Assembly: GCA_964020155.1 (NCBI GenBank)
Contig: OZ026562.1
Span: 4,897,580 to 4,961,579 of the forward strand
DNA length: 64,000 nt
DNA from: Chondrilla cf. caribensis
Taxonomy: Eukaryota; Porifera; Demospongiae; Chondrillida; Chondrillidae
Reading direction: 5' to 3'
Of this stretch, positions 35,101 through 46,594 are shown piece after piece. How positions within the stretch are numbered: the stretch's first letter is position 1; every line of letters starts with the position of its first letter. The position numbers were made by a program, and so were the translations under genes. The notes beneath the pieces were generated by a model. It saw only the letters and a program-made list of their open reading frames with translations, was not told the DNA's origin and searched no databases.

Positions 35101-36605
35101 GAAGTGGTGATGGCTGGTCTGTACTAGACGTGGTGATGGCTGGTCTGTACCAGAAGTAGTGATGGCTGGTCTGTACTAGAAGTGGTGATGTCTGGTCTGT
35201 ACTAGAAGTGGTGATGGCTGGTCTGTACTAGAAATAGTGATGTCTGGTCTGTACTAGAAGTGGTGATGTCTGGTCTGTACTAGACGTGGTGATGGCTGGT
35301 CTGTACTAGAAGTGGTGATGGCTGGTCTGTACTAGAAGTGGTGATGTCTGGTCTGTACTAGAAGTGGTGATGGCTGGTCTGTACTAGACGTGGTGATGGC
35401 TGGTCTGTACCAGAAGTGGTGATGGCTGGTCTGTACTAGAAGTGGTGATGGCTGGTCTGTACTAGACGTGGTGATGGCTGGTCTGTACCAGAAGTAGTGA
35501 TGGCTGGTCTGTACTAGAAGTGGTGATGTCTGGTCTGTACTAGAAGTGGTGATGTCTGGTCTGTACTAGACGTAGTGATGGCTGGTCTGTACTAGAAGTG
35601 GTGATGGCTGGTCTGTACTAGAAGTGGTGATGGCTGGTCTGTACTAAGTGTGGACTGTGTGTTGCTAATGTTTGTTGTCGACTGTTGCTTCTTGGACCTC
35701 TCATTGCAGGGCTACTCTCAGCAAAGAGCATTCATAGTTACTCAGACTCCATTGGAACAGACCCAATCTGATTTCTGGACCATGATTTGGGAACAGAAAT
35801 CTGCTGTGATAGCCTTGTTGACTCAGCCTGTAGAGAATATCGCAGTCAGTAATTGATATGATGTCATTTCTGATGTCATGTTTGGTTGCTATGTAGTTGC
35901 TAGGGCAATGTAGTGTTGCATGGTTTTTGGTACTAAGGCATTTTGTAACCTGTGTAACTTGTGAGGTAATGGTGATTTGTGTGGTCCTGATGAGTGGCTG
36001 GGAACAGGTGTAGTGTCTGGAATTAGTGGACTTTGTACTATGTAGGGTGTCCAGTACTGGCCCAGTGTGGTGGGGGAGACCAAGCAGTACGGATCAGTCA
36101 CTGCTGAGCTGGTCAGTGAGGATCCTGTCAACTCAGACTATGTTGTGAGGAAGTTGAAGATTTGGAGGGAGAACAAGGAGGAGGAGTGCCGCAATATCAC
36201 ACAGTTTCACTACACTGATTGGCCTGAGGGTGGTTGCCCCGGTAATGCCGGTAGCCTGATTGAGCTGATCAACGATGTCCAGAGAGTCCAAAGGAAGTCT
36301 GGTAACCATCCAATTACCATTCAGTGCACCAACGGAGTGAGCCGCAGTGGAGCTCTGTGTGCGTTGATGACAGCTCTGGAGAGAGTCAAGACTGAACAGA
36401 TCGTTGACGTGTTCAGAGCAGTCAAGTCCCTCAGAATACAGAGACCAGGGATTGTGGCCAATTTTGTAAGTTATAAGACTGACTTAACTCTTTCTCTGTG
36501 TATTTATCGAATCTTCTCCTGTTCTCACAGAGCCAGTATGACTTCTTGTACAAAGGTGTTCTTAAGTACTTGACGTCTTTTGACAACTATTCCAACTTTA
36601 AGTGA
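27451..36605 (+). CDS. PTP-E: receptor tyrosine phosphatase with mucin-like stalk, cytoplasmic Ig-like domain and tandem PTP domains
   Basis: Cell-surface receptor phosphatase. The ATG at 27451 starts a signal peptide (ERHVLSFFILCFAVL). Ectodomain: Ig-like at 27587-27940 (C..W..C visible), Ig-like at ~28221-28484, a long Ser/Thr/Pro-rich exon from 29231 containing STPEAPPT repeats, an FN3-like segment with RSRRQ near 30230, and FN3 at 30599-30950. TM helix at 31012-31100 (FTLIIMVVVVVVILILIPLI). A cytoplasmic Ig-like exon follows at 31391-31672. D1: [35 protein letters not shown] (intact). D2: [23 protein letters not shown] (Cys and Arg kept, Asp to Glu), ending NYSNFK at 36605. Its closest relative here is PTP-D, but the ectodomain is shorter and mucin-like. 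Lies convergent with the sulfotransferase (167 bp between stop codons). Confidence 0.9.
27955..28175 (+). repeat. 29-bp minisatellite
   Basis: About seven copies of caccacacagcacccacctg plus tacaccctc, starting about 15 bases after the donor of the first PTP-E Ig exon. Confidence 0.92.
28500..28815 (+). repeat. (CA)n and ~48-bp tandem repeats
   Basis: CA run (28527-28581) followed by four to five copies of a unit with caccagcacagcgacaggtc, in a PTP-E intron. Confidence 0.88.
29109..29163. repeat. (CA)n microsatellite
   Basis: Pure CA run just upstream of the mucin-like exon of PTP-E. Confidence 0.95.
29365..29570 (+). repeat. coding 24-bp minisatellite (mucin-like repeat)
   Basis: About eight to nine in-frame copies of a 24-bp unit encoding PPTSTPEA in the extracellular stalk of PTP-E. 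The repeat is rich in Thr, Ser and Pro and likely O-glycosylated; copy number may vary. Confidence 0.92.
31391..31672 (+). other. cytoplasmic Ig-like (I-set) exon of PTP-E
   Basis: A 282-nt exon in phase 1-1 encoding about 94 residues: PQVVWSKDGEYI, DFKILSEGSLYIP, DSGTFTVTAANCNG. The two canonical cysteines are Tyr (TVIYVN) and Val (TFTVTA), as in PTP-D. It lies after the TM exon (31012-31100) and a charged juxtamembrane exon (NRSKQYQREE) and directly before D1. Confidence 0.87.
32050..32530 (+). repeat. ~16-bp G-rich minisatellite
   Basis: gtggaggagttgggga units with many variants, beginning within ten bases of a PTP-E donor (cccctGTGAGTG). Confidence 0.92.
32655..33245 (+). repeat. 25-bp minisatellite
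   Basis: About 23 copies of gttgtacgaggaccgctgtg plus tgcat in a PTP-E D1 intron. All six frames are nearly open, giving spurious ORFs. Confidence 0.95.
34580..35648 (+). repeat. 26-bp minisatellite, ~40 copies
   Basis: The longest array in the window: ggctggtctgtactagaagt plus ggtgat with C/T, A/C and g/t variant positions, filling a PTP-E D2 intron. Copies are directly adjacent with no spacers. Confidence 0.95.
36047..36455 (+). other. 409-bp tract identical to PTP-D (16425-16833, inverted)
   Basis: Partner of the tract in PTP-D. It begins one base inside the exon that starts at 36046 and stops before the exon end; the sequence after 36455 differs (GGCCAATTTT against AGAGTCCGTG). Confidence 0.97.
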
Positions 36606-36772
36606 TTGCAGCCGATTTGCCTCCACTGTGCGGGAATCATTGACAGCATATTATTCAAATACATTAGTAGTTTTGACACATTGCATGGATTATTACTATT
36701 CATTTCTGTTAGTACACACTTCACATGATTAGACACACAATATTGTATTATTCTATGACTTGTATCGATGGT

Positions 36773-37904
36773 TCACACTCTAGCTGAATATCCAAATAAC
36801 ATGACATCATTTCTGTACTGTTTGACAAGCTCTGCCAGCAGGGATGGTGGCACTGTTGAGTACAGTGACTTGATGTAATCAGCGGATGGCATCTCCCACC
36901 TGTCAGGGACGGGTGGTTTAGTGAGGGTTTCATTCAAACCAAGTTCTTTGAACATGGCCATGGCGTCTACATCCATTGTCTCCATGTGAACAGCTGTAGT
37001 GTAGTGGAGGGCACACGGTTGACAGAGGTGCTCTAGTGGCTGCCAGTGTTCATTCATCCCATCTTTGTCCCTGGTGTTAGTGATGTACTGAAGGAACTCA
37101 CTGAACTTGACGTCGTTACCTACTGGGTCCGGAGGAGCACCATGTCGATAATGCTGTACAATGTAGCGTCCGTATGCCTTGGTGAAAATTAGATTGCGAC
37201 TTGCAAATTTCTGTTGATAGACTGTAGCCAGTCTTGACAGCGGGTGACGCACGACCACAAACTTCCTGTACTTCTCAACAATTTGATCCTGTTCCAAAGG
37301 GGGATACTCACTGAGGAAGTGATGGTTGCTTTTGTTGCTGGCTACACTAGCTGGGATCTTGTCGTGTGAAATGTAGACACTCTGCTGCTCTTGGTGTGTT
37401 AGATGGTACATAACCTTCATCCAGTTAGCAGTGGCGTGGTAGGGCACATAGCAAAACAGGAGTCTGTGGCTACTGCTCACGATCAATCGCTTGGAGACTG
37501 ATTTCTTGAGAATTGGATCCAAAGTCTTCCAGTTGTGGGCGTGGTCTTTACATGCACTAGCAATTAAAGGGGGAAATGTTGTAGTCACTTTAGTTGTCAT
37601 AGAAACTGGAGTAGAACTAGCAGAAACTGATGTCTTGGCTATTTCAGCTGATGCCGTCGTTCTCCCAACGGTCACCTGTGGTACTGTTGAAGCTGTAGTC
37701 TTCCCCGGCGATTGAATCCCTACAGTGGTGGTGGAACGGAGTAATTAAGACATATTGAAAATTGATTTTTACTATTTCCGATGGTCCAAATAGAATACAC
37801 AACTGACTATTTTCTTGTTTATGTCTGTGGTATTCGAACAATGCAAGAGGGAAGATGAAACAGCAAAGGATACCGAAGACTTTCGTCTTCCTTCGTCTAA
37901 ACAT
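36773..37904 (-). CDS. carbohydrate sulfotransferase (CHST8-14-like, type II Golgi membrane protein)
   Basis: Predicted to transfer sulfate from PAPS to a glycan in the Golgi lumen. Two exons, 37904-37808 and 37719-36773, join in frame (1044 nt, 347 aa). The N-terminus is a short basic tail and one signal-anchor helix (VFGILCCFIFPLALFEY), then a Ser/Thr-rich stem (residues ~35-75). The catalytic domain begins near LIVSSSHRLLFCYVP. The 3'-phosphate-binding motif is clear (VVRHPLSRLATVYQQKF). The 5'-phosphosulfate loop reads VPYHATANWMK where the family usually has VPKxxCTNWK, so the usual lysine and cysteine are absent. Later family features (HWQPLEHLCQPCALHY, FKELG) are present. The C-terminus is GYSARV. 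The start lies 133 bp from the divergent PTP-F start. Confidence 0.87.
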
Positions 37905-38037
37905 AGCTGAAACTCAGTTGTGAGGGTCCTGTATGTGTTATGAATATCATTATCGTCCTCTTAGACACGCCCACTGCGGTTTACTGTTATCGAAGAGAAC
38001 GTAGCTGGTAGCACCGCTACCGTTCGGACCAGAAGGA
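37905..38037. promoter_or_regulatory. probable bidirectional promoter, sulfotransferase / PTP-F
   Basis: Only 133 bp separate two divergent start codons, so both 5' UTRs and core promoters must fit here or overlap. A CACGCCCAC box (KLF/Sp1-type) lies near 37966-37974. No TATA box in a convincing position. Inferred from position, not from expression. Confidence 0.5.
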
Positions 38038-41000
38038 ATGAGGTCTCTAATCGGATTATTTGTCCCTTTTCTTCTCTTTTGGGCCACTAGCGCCGCAGAA
38101 GGTACTGTTGTGATGTGTTCGTGTCGAATAGCACATGATGGACCGTTGTCTCTGTCTCGTTTTTCATCACAGACTGCGAGTTCGTTGACGTGTCCCTACG
38201 CCCAACCGAGTTTGTAGCATATGTGGGAGAAAGGATCACGTTCGTCTGCTCAACCAATGCTTCAGAACCTTTCAACGTGACCTGGCTGAAGAACGACCGC
38301 CTCCCGACCACTTCCCGATGGGTGCCCGAAGGGAATATGTTGACTTTTCGCAATCAAAAATTGCTTAATCACAACTCGAGTATCGAGTGTTTGGTCACCA
38401 CTTCTCAGTGCAGTGTGAAAGCAAGTTCAAGACTCTACGTCGTACCGAAGCCATCGATCGCCACTCATCCAGGATCTGTTACAGCAGAAGAAGGCGACAG
38501 TGTGTTCTTGCAGTGCGAGGTGGAGAGAGGTCCACCAACCTCCTTCACCTGGTGGAAGGATGGTAGCCCGTTGCAGGAGAACGAACGCTTCACCATCATT
38601 CCTTTGGAGGGCCTGAACATCAGTGATGTGAGCATGGCCGACCATGGAATGTACGAGTGTAGAATTGGCCTGACCTCTGGAGTGGTTGACTCCAGCCGGA
38701 CCAATGTCTCTGTTCTCTGTGAGTCATGTTGTGTTCCTGACAAGGTCCAGTTGTTGTACTGATTACTGTGTGTGTACGTACATGCATGTACGTGTATGCG
38801 TGGGTGTGTAGTGTGTTCAGTGCATTGTGATCTTAAGCACGCCTCTGTATTGTACATGTATCACCAACCATGTGTGTGTGGGTGTGTGCGTGTTGATGTA
38901 GTTGTTGTTGATAGTACATTTGTGTACATATGGTCTTCATGGATGAGTTGATGACCTGTGCTGACCTGTTATGTGTCCATCCAGATCCTCCAACGATTGT
39001 GGTTTTCCCCAAGAACATTTCAGTGTCTCTGTCAGAAGGGAATGCTGTTGTCCTGGACTGCTTGTCACAGGGGAATCCCCCGCCCACCGTAACCTGGTTC
39101 AAGGATGGCAAGATGATGAACATTGCAGCTCTCCAAAACGGGTCACTGTACATCTCCTCAGCTGACTTTTTAGATTCAGGGGAGTACTCGTGTAGCGTTA
39201 CAAACAGTTTGGGGACAGCTGTTTCCCCTACAGTGACTCTCCAGGTCAACAGTAAGTTGTGGTAGATAGTGAATACCCTTCTGTTTACTCTATTGTCTTT
39301 TTCCAGTTCCTCCCTTTGAACTTGCTTTGGCGGTTGTCAACATAACAGCTAACCATGTGACCGTCACATGGAAGTCTCCAGGCAGCAGTGTTCGTAATTA
39401 CAATTTGACAGCTACCGAACTAGGAGGTTCAGCTGTCTCTGTACAACTGAGCCCTTCTAGCAGTAACTACTCAATCACAGAGTTGAAGCCCTTCACAACT
39501 TACATGATAGAGTTGACTGCTTTCACAGATTTTACTCCTGTAGTTGACAAGAAGACTGTGACGACTCTCCCCGGTGGTTAGTTGAGGTGCTCTCCCATAT
39601 GTCTTGCTTTGGGTCATGTATTCTGTTGTTCTGTGTAGCTCCAGCAGATGGTCCAAGAAACATATCTATTGTCAGTGTCAGTAATTCCACGGCCATTTTA
39701 AAGTGGGAGGAGCCTGGCACACCCAATGGGGAAATTATTGGATACCATCTCAGCTATGCACCAGGAGAGGTCATCCTTACTGTGGGGAAAGTCCCTTATG
39801 TTGAGCTAGAAGATTTAACTCCTTTCACTGAATATACTCTGCTCATAAGCGCATCCACCAAAGGAGGAGTGGGGCCTGCCAGTGCTTCCGTGTTCCGGAC
39901 ACTGGAAGGAGGTCAGAATTTGTCCTTTCTCTAGTTGTTCTCTGTCGCTTCAGTGACACTGTTATTATTGCTTGTCATCTGCCCTGTATGGTGCCACCAG
40001 TCCCCTCAACTGGACCCAGCGAAATCTCCATTGATGTCATCAACTCAACATCTGCTACTGTCTCTTGGAAGGAACTATCTGCAAGGGATCTCCGTGGCAA
40101 CCTACATCGTTACATTGTGGTAGTGGAGCACAGCGGGAAGGAGCTGCACAGAGTGGAAACCAACAAGACCAGTGTACAGTTGACACGTTTGAACAAGTTC
40201 TCTGAACACCACATCAAGCTGTCTGCTGCCACCCTGGCTGGAGTGGGACCCTTTGCCACCATACTCATGATGACCCTACCATCGGGTAAGTTATTGCATG
40301 TGTCTGTGCTCCATTCCAGTTTGGATGTTACAAGTTTCATTTCAATTTCTTTTAGCCCCAGAAAATGGGTCTGCAGTAGTCAACCTGACAGCCACACCCC
40401 TCAACCACACCCACATTCGTATTTCCTGGTATGAGCCAGACAATGGTATCAACAGCAATATTACGGGATATCTTCTCACGTGGGAGAGCTCCAGGGGTGA
40501 TGGCCGGCGTAACCTGACTTCTGATGAGCTGAGTGAGGTATGTCACTGCTTATTATCATCACATTTGACCGTGTTTTGGCTGACTATTTCCACAACCACA
40601 CACTGATACTGTGCTCAAACTCCCTCAGTCACTGCAGTCTCTGCTAAGCTATGACCTTGGAGGTCTGAACCCCTTCACCAACTACACCATCTCTGTCCGT
40701 GCGATCACCACTCATGGGATGGGAGATGAAGGACATCCCGTCACTGTGACAACAGAGGAATCCAGTAAGTGAATTGTTGTGCTAATAACACTTCAAGGTC
40801 ATCCCATGTTTACTTTTGATTTGATTTGTTGTCATAGCACCAGGCAAACCTGAAAATGTCACAGTGGAAAATATTATTATTGATGGGGGGGCTGGTGCAA
40901 TGTTGTCATGGCAACCACCTCCAAACCCCAACGGTGTGATCACCATGTACCAATATGTTATCAATTCGTCTGCAGTCAACGTATCTGCAGAGGAGACCTC

Positions 41001-44000
41001 CGACATTATCAGGAATCTTGGTGAGTGTATGTTGAGTGTCCTATTGCTGTGGGTTATCTTGCCCAATATCCGTACCAATAATGAATTGGAATTGCAGTGT
41101 GCTGTGTTGCACAATGCTGAAATAGTACATTAAACCAGATGAGAATGATTGACGTTCAAGGCTATCTATTGATTTCTTTGCCTATTCCATTGTTGTCCTT
41201 TCCCCTCATCCGACTATGAGGGATGAGACTAGGGTGTATAGGGATGAGACTAGGGTGTATAGGGATGAGACTAGGGTATATTATGCTCTAGACCTTCCGA
41301 TTATGCTATTCTCTTATGCTCTAGATCTGCACTGTGTTGTGTTATGCCCACTGGATCCCCAATATCCCCACATTACCCTACACTCTTTAATTGCAATGGA
41401 TTTTGGAATCAATATCAGAGACACTGCTACCTTTTTAGTAGCTGTTCTGCTCCAAGCACACTTAGCACTCCTAGCACTCCTAGCACCCCTAGCACCCCTA
41501 GCACACCTAGCACTCCTAGCACTCCTAGCACTCCTAGCACCCCTAGGACTATTAACAATATTCTTGGTGGTGCTCCTAACACTGTTATTTAATGTAAACC
41601 TTTATTTACTGAACTCTAAAGATATAGAGATTTGAACGACAACTTCACTGGTGGTTAATGCCTTGTTATCATCTCTGCAATAGTGTGCACTCAATGTGTG
41701 CATGTTCTTTCCATGTAGCCTACTACACCAATTACACTGTGAGTGTGAGAGCCTTCACCTCAGCAGGACCTGGAAATGAGACTACTGTTGTGTTTACATC
41801 CGGCGAAGGTCCACCCTCTGCCCCGCCCACTATTATAGATATTAATTCAGATGAACCAAGGAAACTGATATTCAAATGGACTCCTCCCCCTAAGGACCGA
41901 TTGCATGGGAAACTCACTGGATATCGAGTGGATTTCGATGGCAATTTAACTAATGTGTCTGTTGCCGAATATCATCACGCTATGTTGATATCGTACACGA
42001 ATTATACTTTTCGAGTTGCCGCAGTAACTAACCAAGTGGGAGTGTTTAGTAAATATGTCACAGCATCCACCAAGCCCACAGGTATGTCTGTTGTGTGTGT
42101 GTGTGTGCGCGCGCGCTTGCGTGGTGTGTGTGTGTTGGATTGTGCATAAATTTTGTGTGGGAAGCCCCCTTCAAGTGCAACAATTGATCCTTGTTCAGAT
42201 GACGGTGGTCCTCCACGTAATCTCACAGCATTTCCTGTTGGTAATACTAGCTTGAATGTATCTTGGCAGTCTCCATTGTTCCCCAATGGTCCCATTGATG
42301 AATATGTGTTGAACATCCATGATTACACTGGTGTGGCGGTAAACCGACTAAGTGGAGACACTCGGTCCGAGAGAGTTGATAACTTGAAGGAGCTCACAGA
42401 ATATTTAGTGACTGTTCAAGCAAGCAGTGAGAAGTATGGTGCTTGGAGCTCAAACAGCTCAATCTATGTTTTCACCACTAGACAATCAGGTAAGGTGTGT
42501 GCTTCAGGTTGTTGTGTCTGTCTCAGATCTAGGTCGATGTGTCTGTCTCAGATCTAGGTCGATGTGTCTGTCTCAGATCTAGGTCGATGTGTCTGTCTCA
42601 GATCTAGGTCGATGTGTCTGTCTCAGATCTAGGTCGATGTGTCTGTCTCAGATCTAGGTCGATGTGTCTGTCTCAGATCTAGGTCGATGTGTCTGTCTCA
42701 GATCTAGGTTGATGTGTCTGTCTCAGATCTAGGTTGATGTGTCTGTCTCAGATCTAGGTCGATGTGTCTGTCTCAGATCTAGGTCGATGTGTCTGTCTCA
42801 GATCTAGGTCGATGTGTCTGTCTCAGATCTAGGTTGATGTGTCTGTCTCAGATCTAGGTTGATGTGTCTGTCTCAGATCTAGGTCGATGTGTCTGTCTCA
42901 GATCTAGGTCGATGTGTCTGTCTCAGATCTAGGTCGATGTGTCTGTCTCAGATCTAGGTCGATGTGTCTGTCTCAGATCTAGGTCGATGTGTCTGTCTCA
43001 GATCTAGGTCGATGTGTCTGTCTCAGATCTAGGTCGATGTGTCTGTCTCAGATCTAGGTCGATGTGTCTGTCTCAGATCTAGGTCGATGTGTCTGTCTCA
43101 GATCTAGGTTGATGTGTCTGTCTCAGATCTAGGTCGATGTGTCTGTCTCAGATCTAGGTTGATGTGTCTGTCTCAGATCTTGGTTGATGTGTCTATCTCA
43201 GATCTAGGTTGACGTGTGTTCAGCAGAAGTCAGTGTGTGTGTACTCTTTGACCTCCAGAACCTGGACCTGTTGGTGAATTGGAGACAGAAGTGTTTCAAG
43301 ATGAGGTTGTAGTGAGATGGATCGCCCCTACCACTCCACGGGGGAGAGTCTTCTACTACATCGTGGACTGCCCAATATCTGCTCCGATCAACACCACAAG
43401 GAACGACCGCATCTGTCCAGGGCTAAAACCTAACACAACATACTCAGTTCAAGTACAAGCCGTTAACAGCGTAGGGATTGGAAATTCTACTGTAGTACAT
43501 TTTACCACAGCTTGTACTTGTAAGTATTCCTTGGTGCCTCACCCATGCTGTTGAGCTGCAGTATTCCAATTCGCTTTATCTTGTATTTACAGACGCACCT
43601 CCTACAATAAATGTCGATGGAGATTCACGACCCACCATCCAACTCCAGCACTGCTCCTCGCGCCCAACGTGAGTGGAAGCCAGGAGTAGTGGTCTGCCCT
43701 CACTTCTATGTTACTATGGTTACTTCAATGTATATCCACCCATTTCCAGGTTTGGCTACATCTTGGTTGTTGTACGTAAATTCCTGAACTCCTCAAGTCC
43801 GCCAACCCCGCTGAATAACTACACTATAGAGCAGTTGGTTGATCTGACCTCCAATGCCTCTTCCGGGAGGAGGCGGAGACAAGCCTCTGGAAGTACACAG
43901 CCATACATTTCGGCTAATTTATCTTCTGTTGATGATCTCAGCAGTTTTGCCCTTGGAGATGGCGAGATGTATGGTGGCTATCAAAACAGGGAACTTGAAG

Positions 44001-46530
44001 AGGGAGTGACGTACGAGTCCACTTTGTACGGGAAGAATCCCACCACCGGGAGAGTGGTGGCTTACCCACCAAGTACTTTTGGTGAGTGAAACCCTCTAAT
44101 TACTTATATGCCAGTGTAGTGTGTTATAGTGAGAAATACGTATATTGTCACCTGCAGAATTTCCCCGTGCTGAAGTGAGCGAAGAGCCAGTTTCAAATGT
44201 AGTGCTTTATGTCATCATTGCCGTAGCAGCCTTCATTGCTGTGGTCATTCTGGTCATTGTGATCATTATCCTCGTTGTCTGTGTGTCTTTGTGTCGGTCG
44301 TCTGCAACAGACGATGTATCTGGAGGATTCTCTAGACAGTCCTCTTTTAGAATGTCTCTTAAGAAAGTTAAAGTATTTGATCCACTGGAAGCGTTCAGAG
44401 GATCGCGATCTTGGACAAGTGAGAGAGAGTTGGTTTGTGAGGAGATTCTTTTTGACGTTAAGTGTACCCTCATTTAGGTTTGGAAAGTCACCCACCAGTC
44501 CCATTGTCTGGATTCCATTCCAGAATGACTATTCTGCAGGCAGATTCCAATTTCCATTTTCTCCAAGAATACGAGTCTATTGAGGTTCCAGATGAGCCCA
44601 GTTACACTACAGAGGCAGCTGCCATGATGATTAACGCTTCTAAAAATAGATACACTAATATTGTTCCATGTGAGATGCTGATGTGTAAAATTGCTAATTG
44701 CTATTCCTTATTGCTGTTTCCGTACGTCTATTTTCTGTTTTCAGTTGACCACAGCCGAGTGAAGCTATCCACAATTAAGGGAGTGGAAGGATCAGACTAT
44801 ATAAATGCCAACTTTTGTGATGTGAGTGTGAGCGATCCGGTCAGTAGTGGAGGGTGTTGCATGACTATCATGTGCCTTGTTTCCAGGGTTACATGAAGCC
44901 AAAAGGCTACATAGCTACACAAGGTCCATTGCGCAATACAGTGGAAGACTTTTGGCGTATGGTGTGGGAGCAGCAGTCCTATATAATCGTCATGTTGACC
45001 AATGTACAGGAGAGAGGGAAGGTGGGCTGGACTAGGTGTGGGTGGGTCTACTTGTGAGTTGAACTACAACTCTGTTTGATTGCAGGAAAAATGTTGTGAA
45101 TACTGGCCTTCAGGAGAGATGGAGTGCTTCGGAAGCATTAATGTTACATTTGAATCAGTAGTTACCTTGGCGGACTTCACCATTCGCACTTTCAGTGTTT
45201 CCAGAACCACAAATCCTCGCGATGTGAGGACAGTTCGCCAGTTCCAATTCACTGCTTGGCCAGACCATGGTGTTCCGATGTATGCTACATCTATGCTAGC
45301 CTTCATCAGACGTGTTCAAGCAGCTGTACAGGAGGTACCGGAGGGAGCTGGTCCCATTATCGTGCACTGCAGTGCAGGTGTGGGCCGTACAGGGACCTTC
45401 ATCGTCATTGACAGCATGACTCAAAAAATCAAGGCCGGAGGAGACTCAGTGGATGTGTTTGGTCATGTGACCCTTCTTCGCACAATGAGGAACTTCATGG
45501 TACAAACTGAGGATCAGTACTTCTTCATATATGAAGCAATAGCTGAGTACATCACTTGTGGCTATACTGAGTGTGTTATGGAGGAGCTCCCCACCCATGT
45601 GGACCATCTCATTAGTATCGGAGATGGTGAGGAATTTGCCTTCATTGAGCTGGAGTTCAAGGTGCGTGGGAAAAGCCATGTTTTTCAACCAGTTGAATTC
45701 AAAGTAGTACCTTTTTTTGTTCTAGCATTTGGCCTTGGAGAAAAATGACCCAAATCGCTTCATATGTGCAAACGAGTCTTTCAATAAACAGAAGAATAGA
45801 TTCGTCAACATACTTCCTTGTAAGGCTTCCTTGTAGTCCCTTTCTCACATACATCACTGTTTGTTCCTGTTGCCTACCACCACTAATGTTCTTCCTGTTG
45901 CCTACCACCACTAATGTTCTTCCTTTTGCCTACCACCACTAATGTTCTTCCTGTTGCCTACCACCACTGATGTTTTCCCTGTTGCCTACCACCACTAATG
46001 TTCTTCCTGTTGCCTACCACCACTGATGTTTTCCCTGTTGCCTACCACCACTAATGTTCTTCCTGTTGCCTACCACCACTCATGTTCTTCCTGTTGCCTA
46101 CCACCACTCATGTTCTTCCTGTTGCCTACCACCACCTCTCGTCAAATCATCACACATCCTGTCTGATGGAGTGGTGGTATTAAACTACCGTAATTAGTGC
46201 AACAATTCTTGATTTTGCAATGTTTTTTTCAGTTGACAGTAATCGAGTTACTTTGGAAGGAATTAGGGGAGTCCAAGGCTCTGACTACATCAATGGCAGT
46301 TTTATTGATGTGAGTGGGTGTGGTCTGCATCACAGGAAGGGGTACACAAAAGTACATACTTGAAATCCCATAGAGCTATCAAGTGAGGAAAGCCTTCATT
46401 GCCTGTCAAGCTCCTCTAGAGAACACTCAAGAAGACTTCTGGAGAATGATTTGGATGCACCGTTCACCCATCATTGTGGTACTGACACAGCTCATGGAGC
46501 AAGGAGTGGTGTGTTCCTGCTTGTTATTGG

Positions 46531-46594
<64 letters not shown>

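Noticed and set aside
34580..35648. CRISPR-like regular array
   Set aside because: Repeats abut each other with no unique spacers; animal intronic minisatellite. The same holds for 42515-43215.
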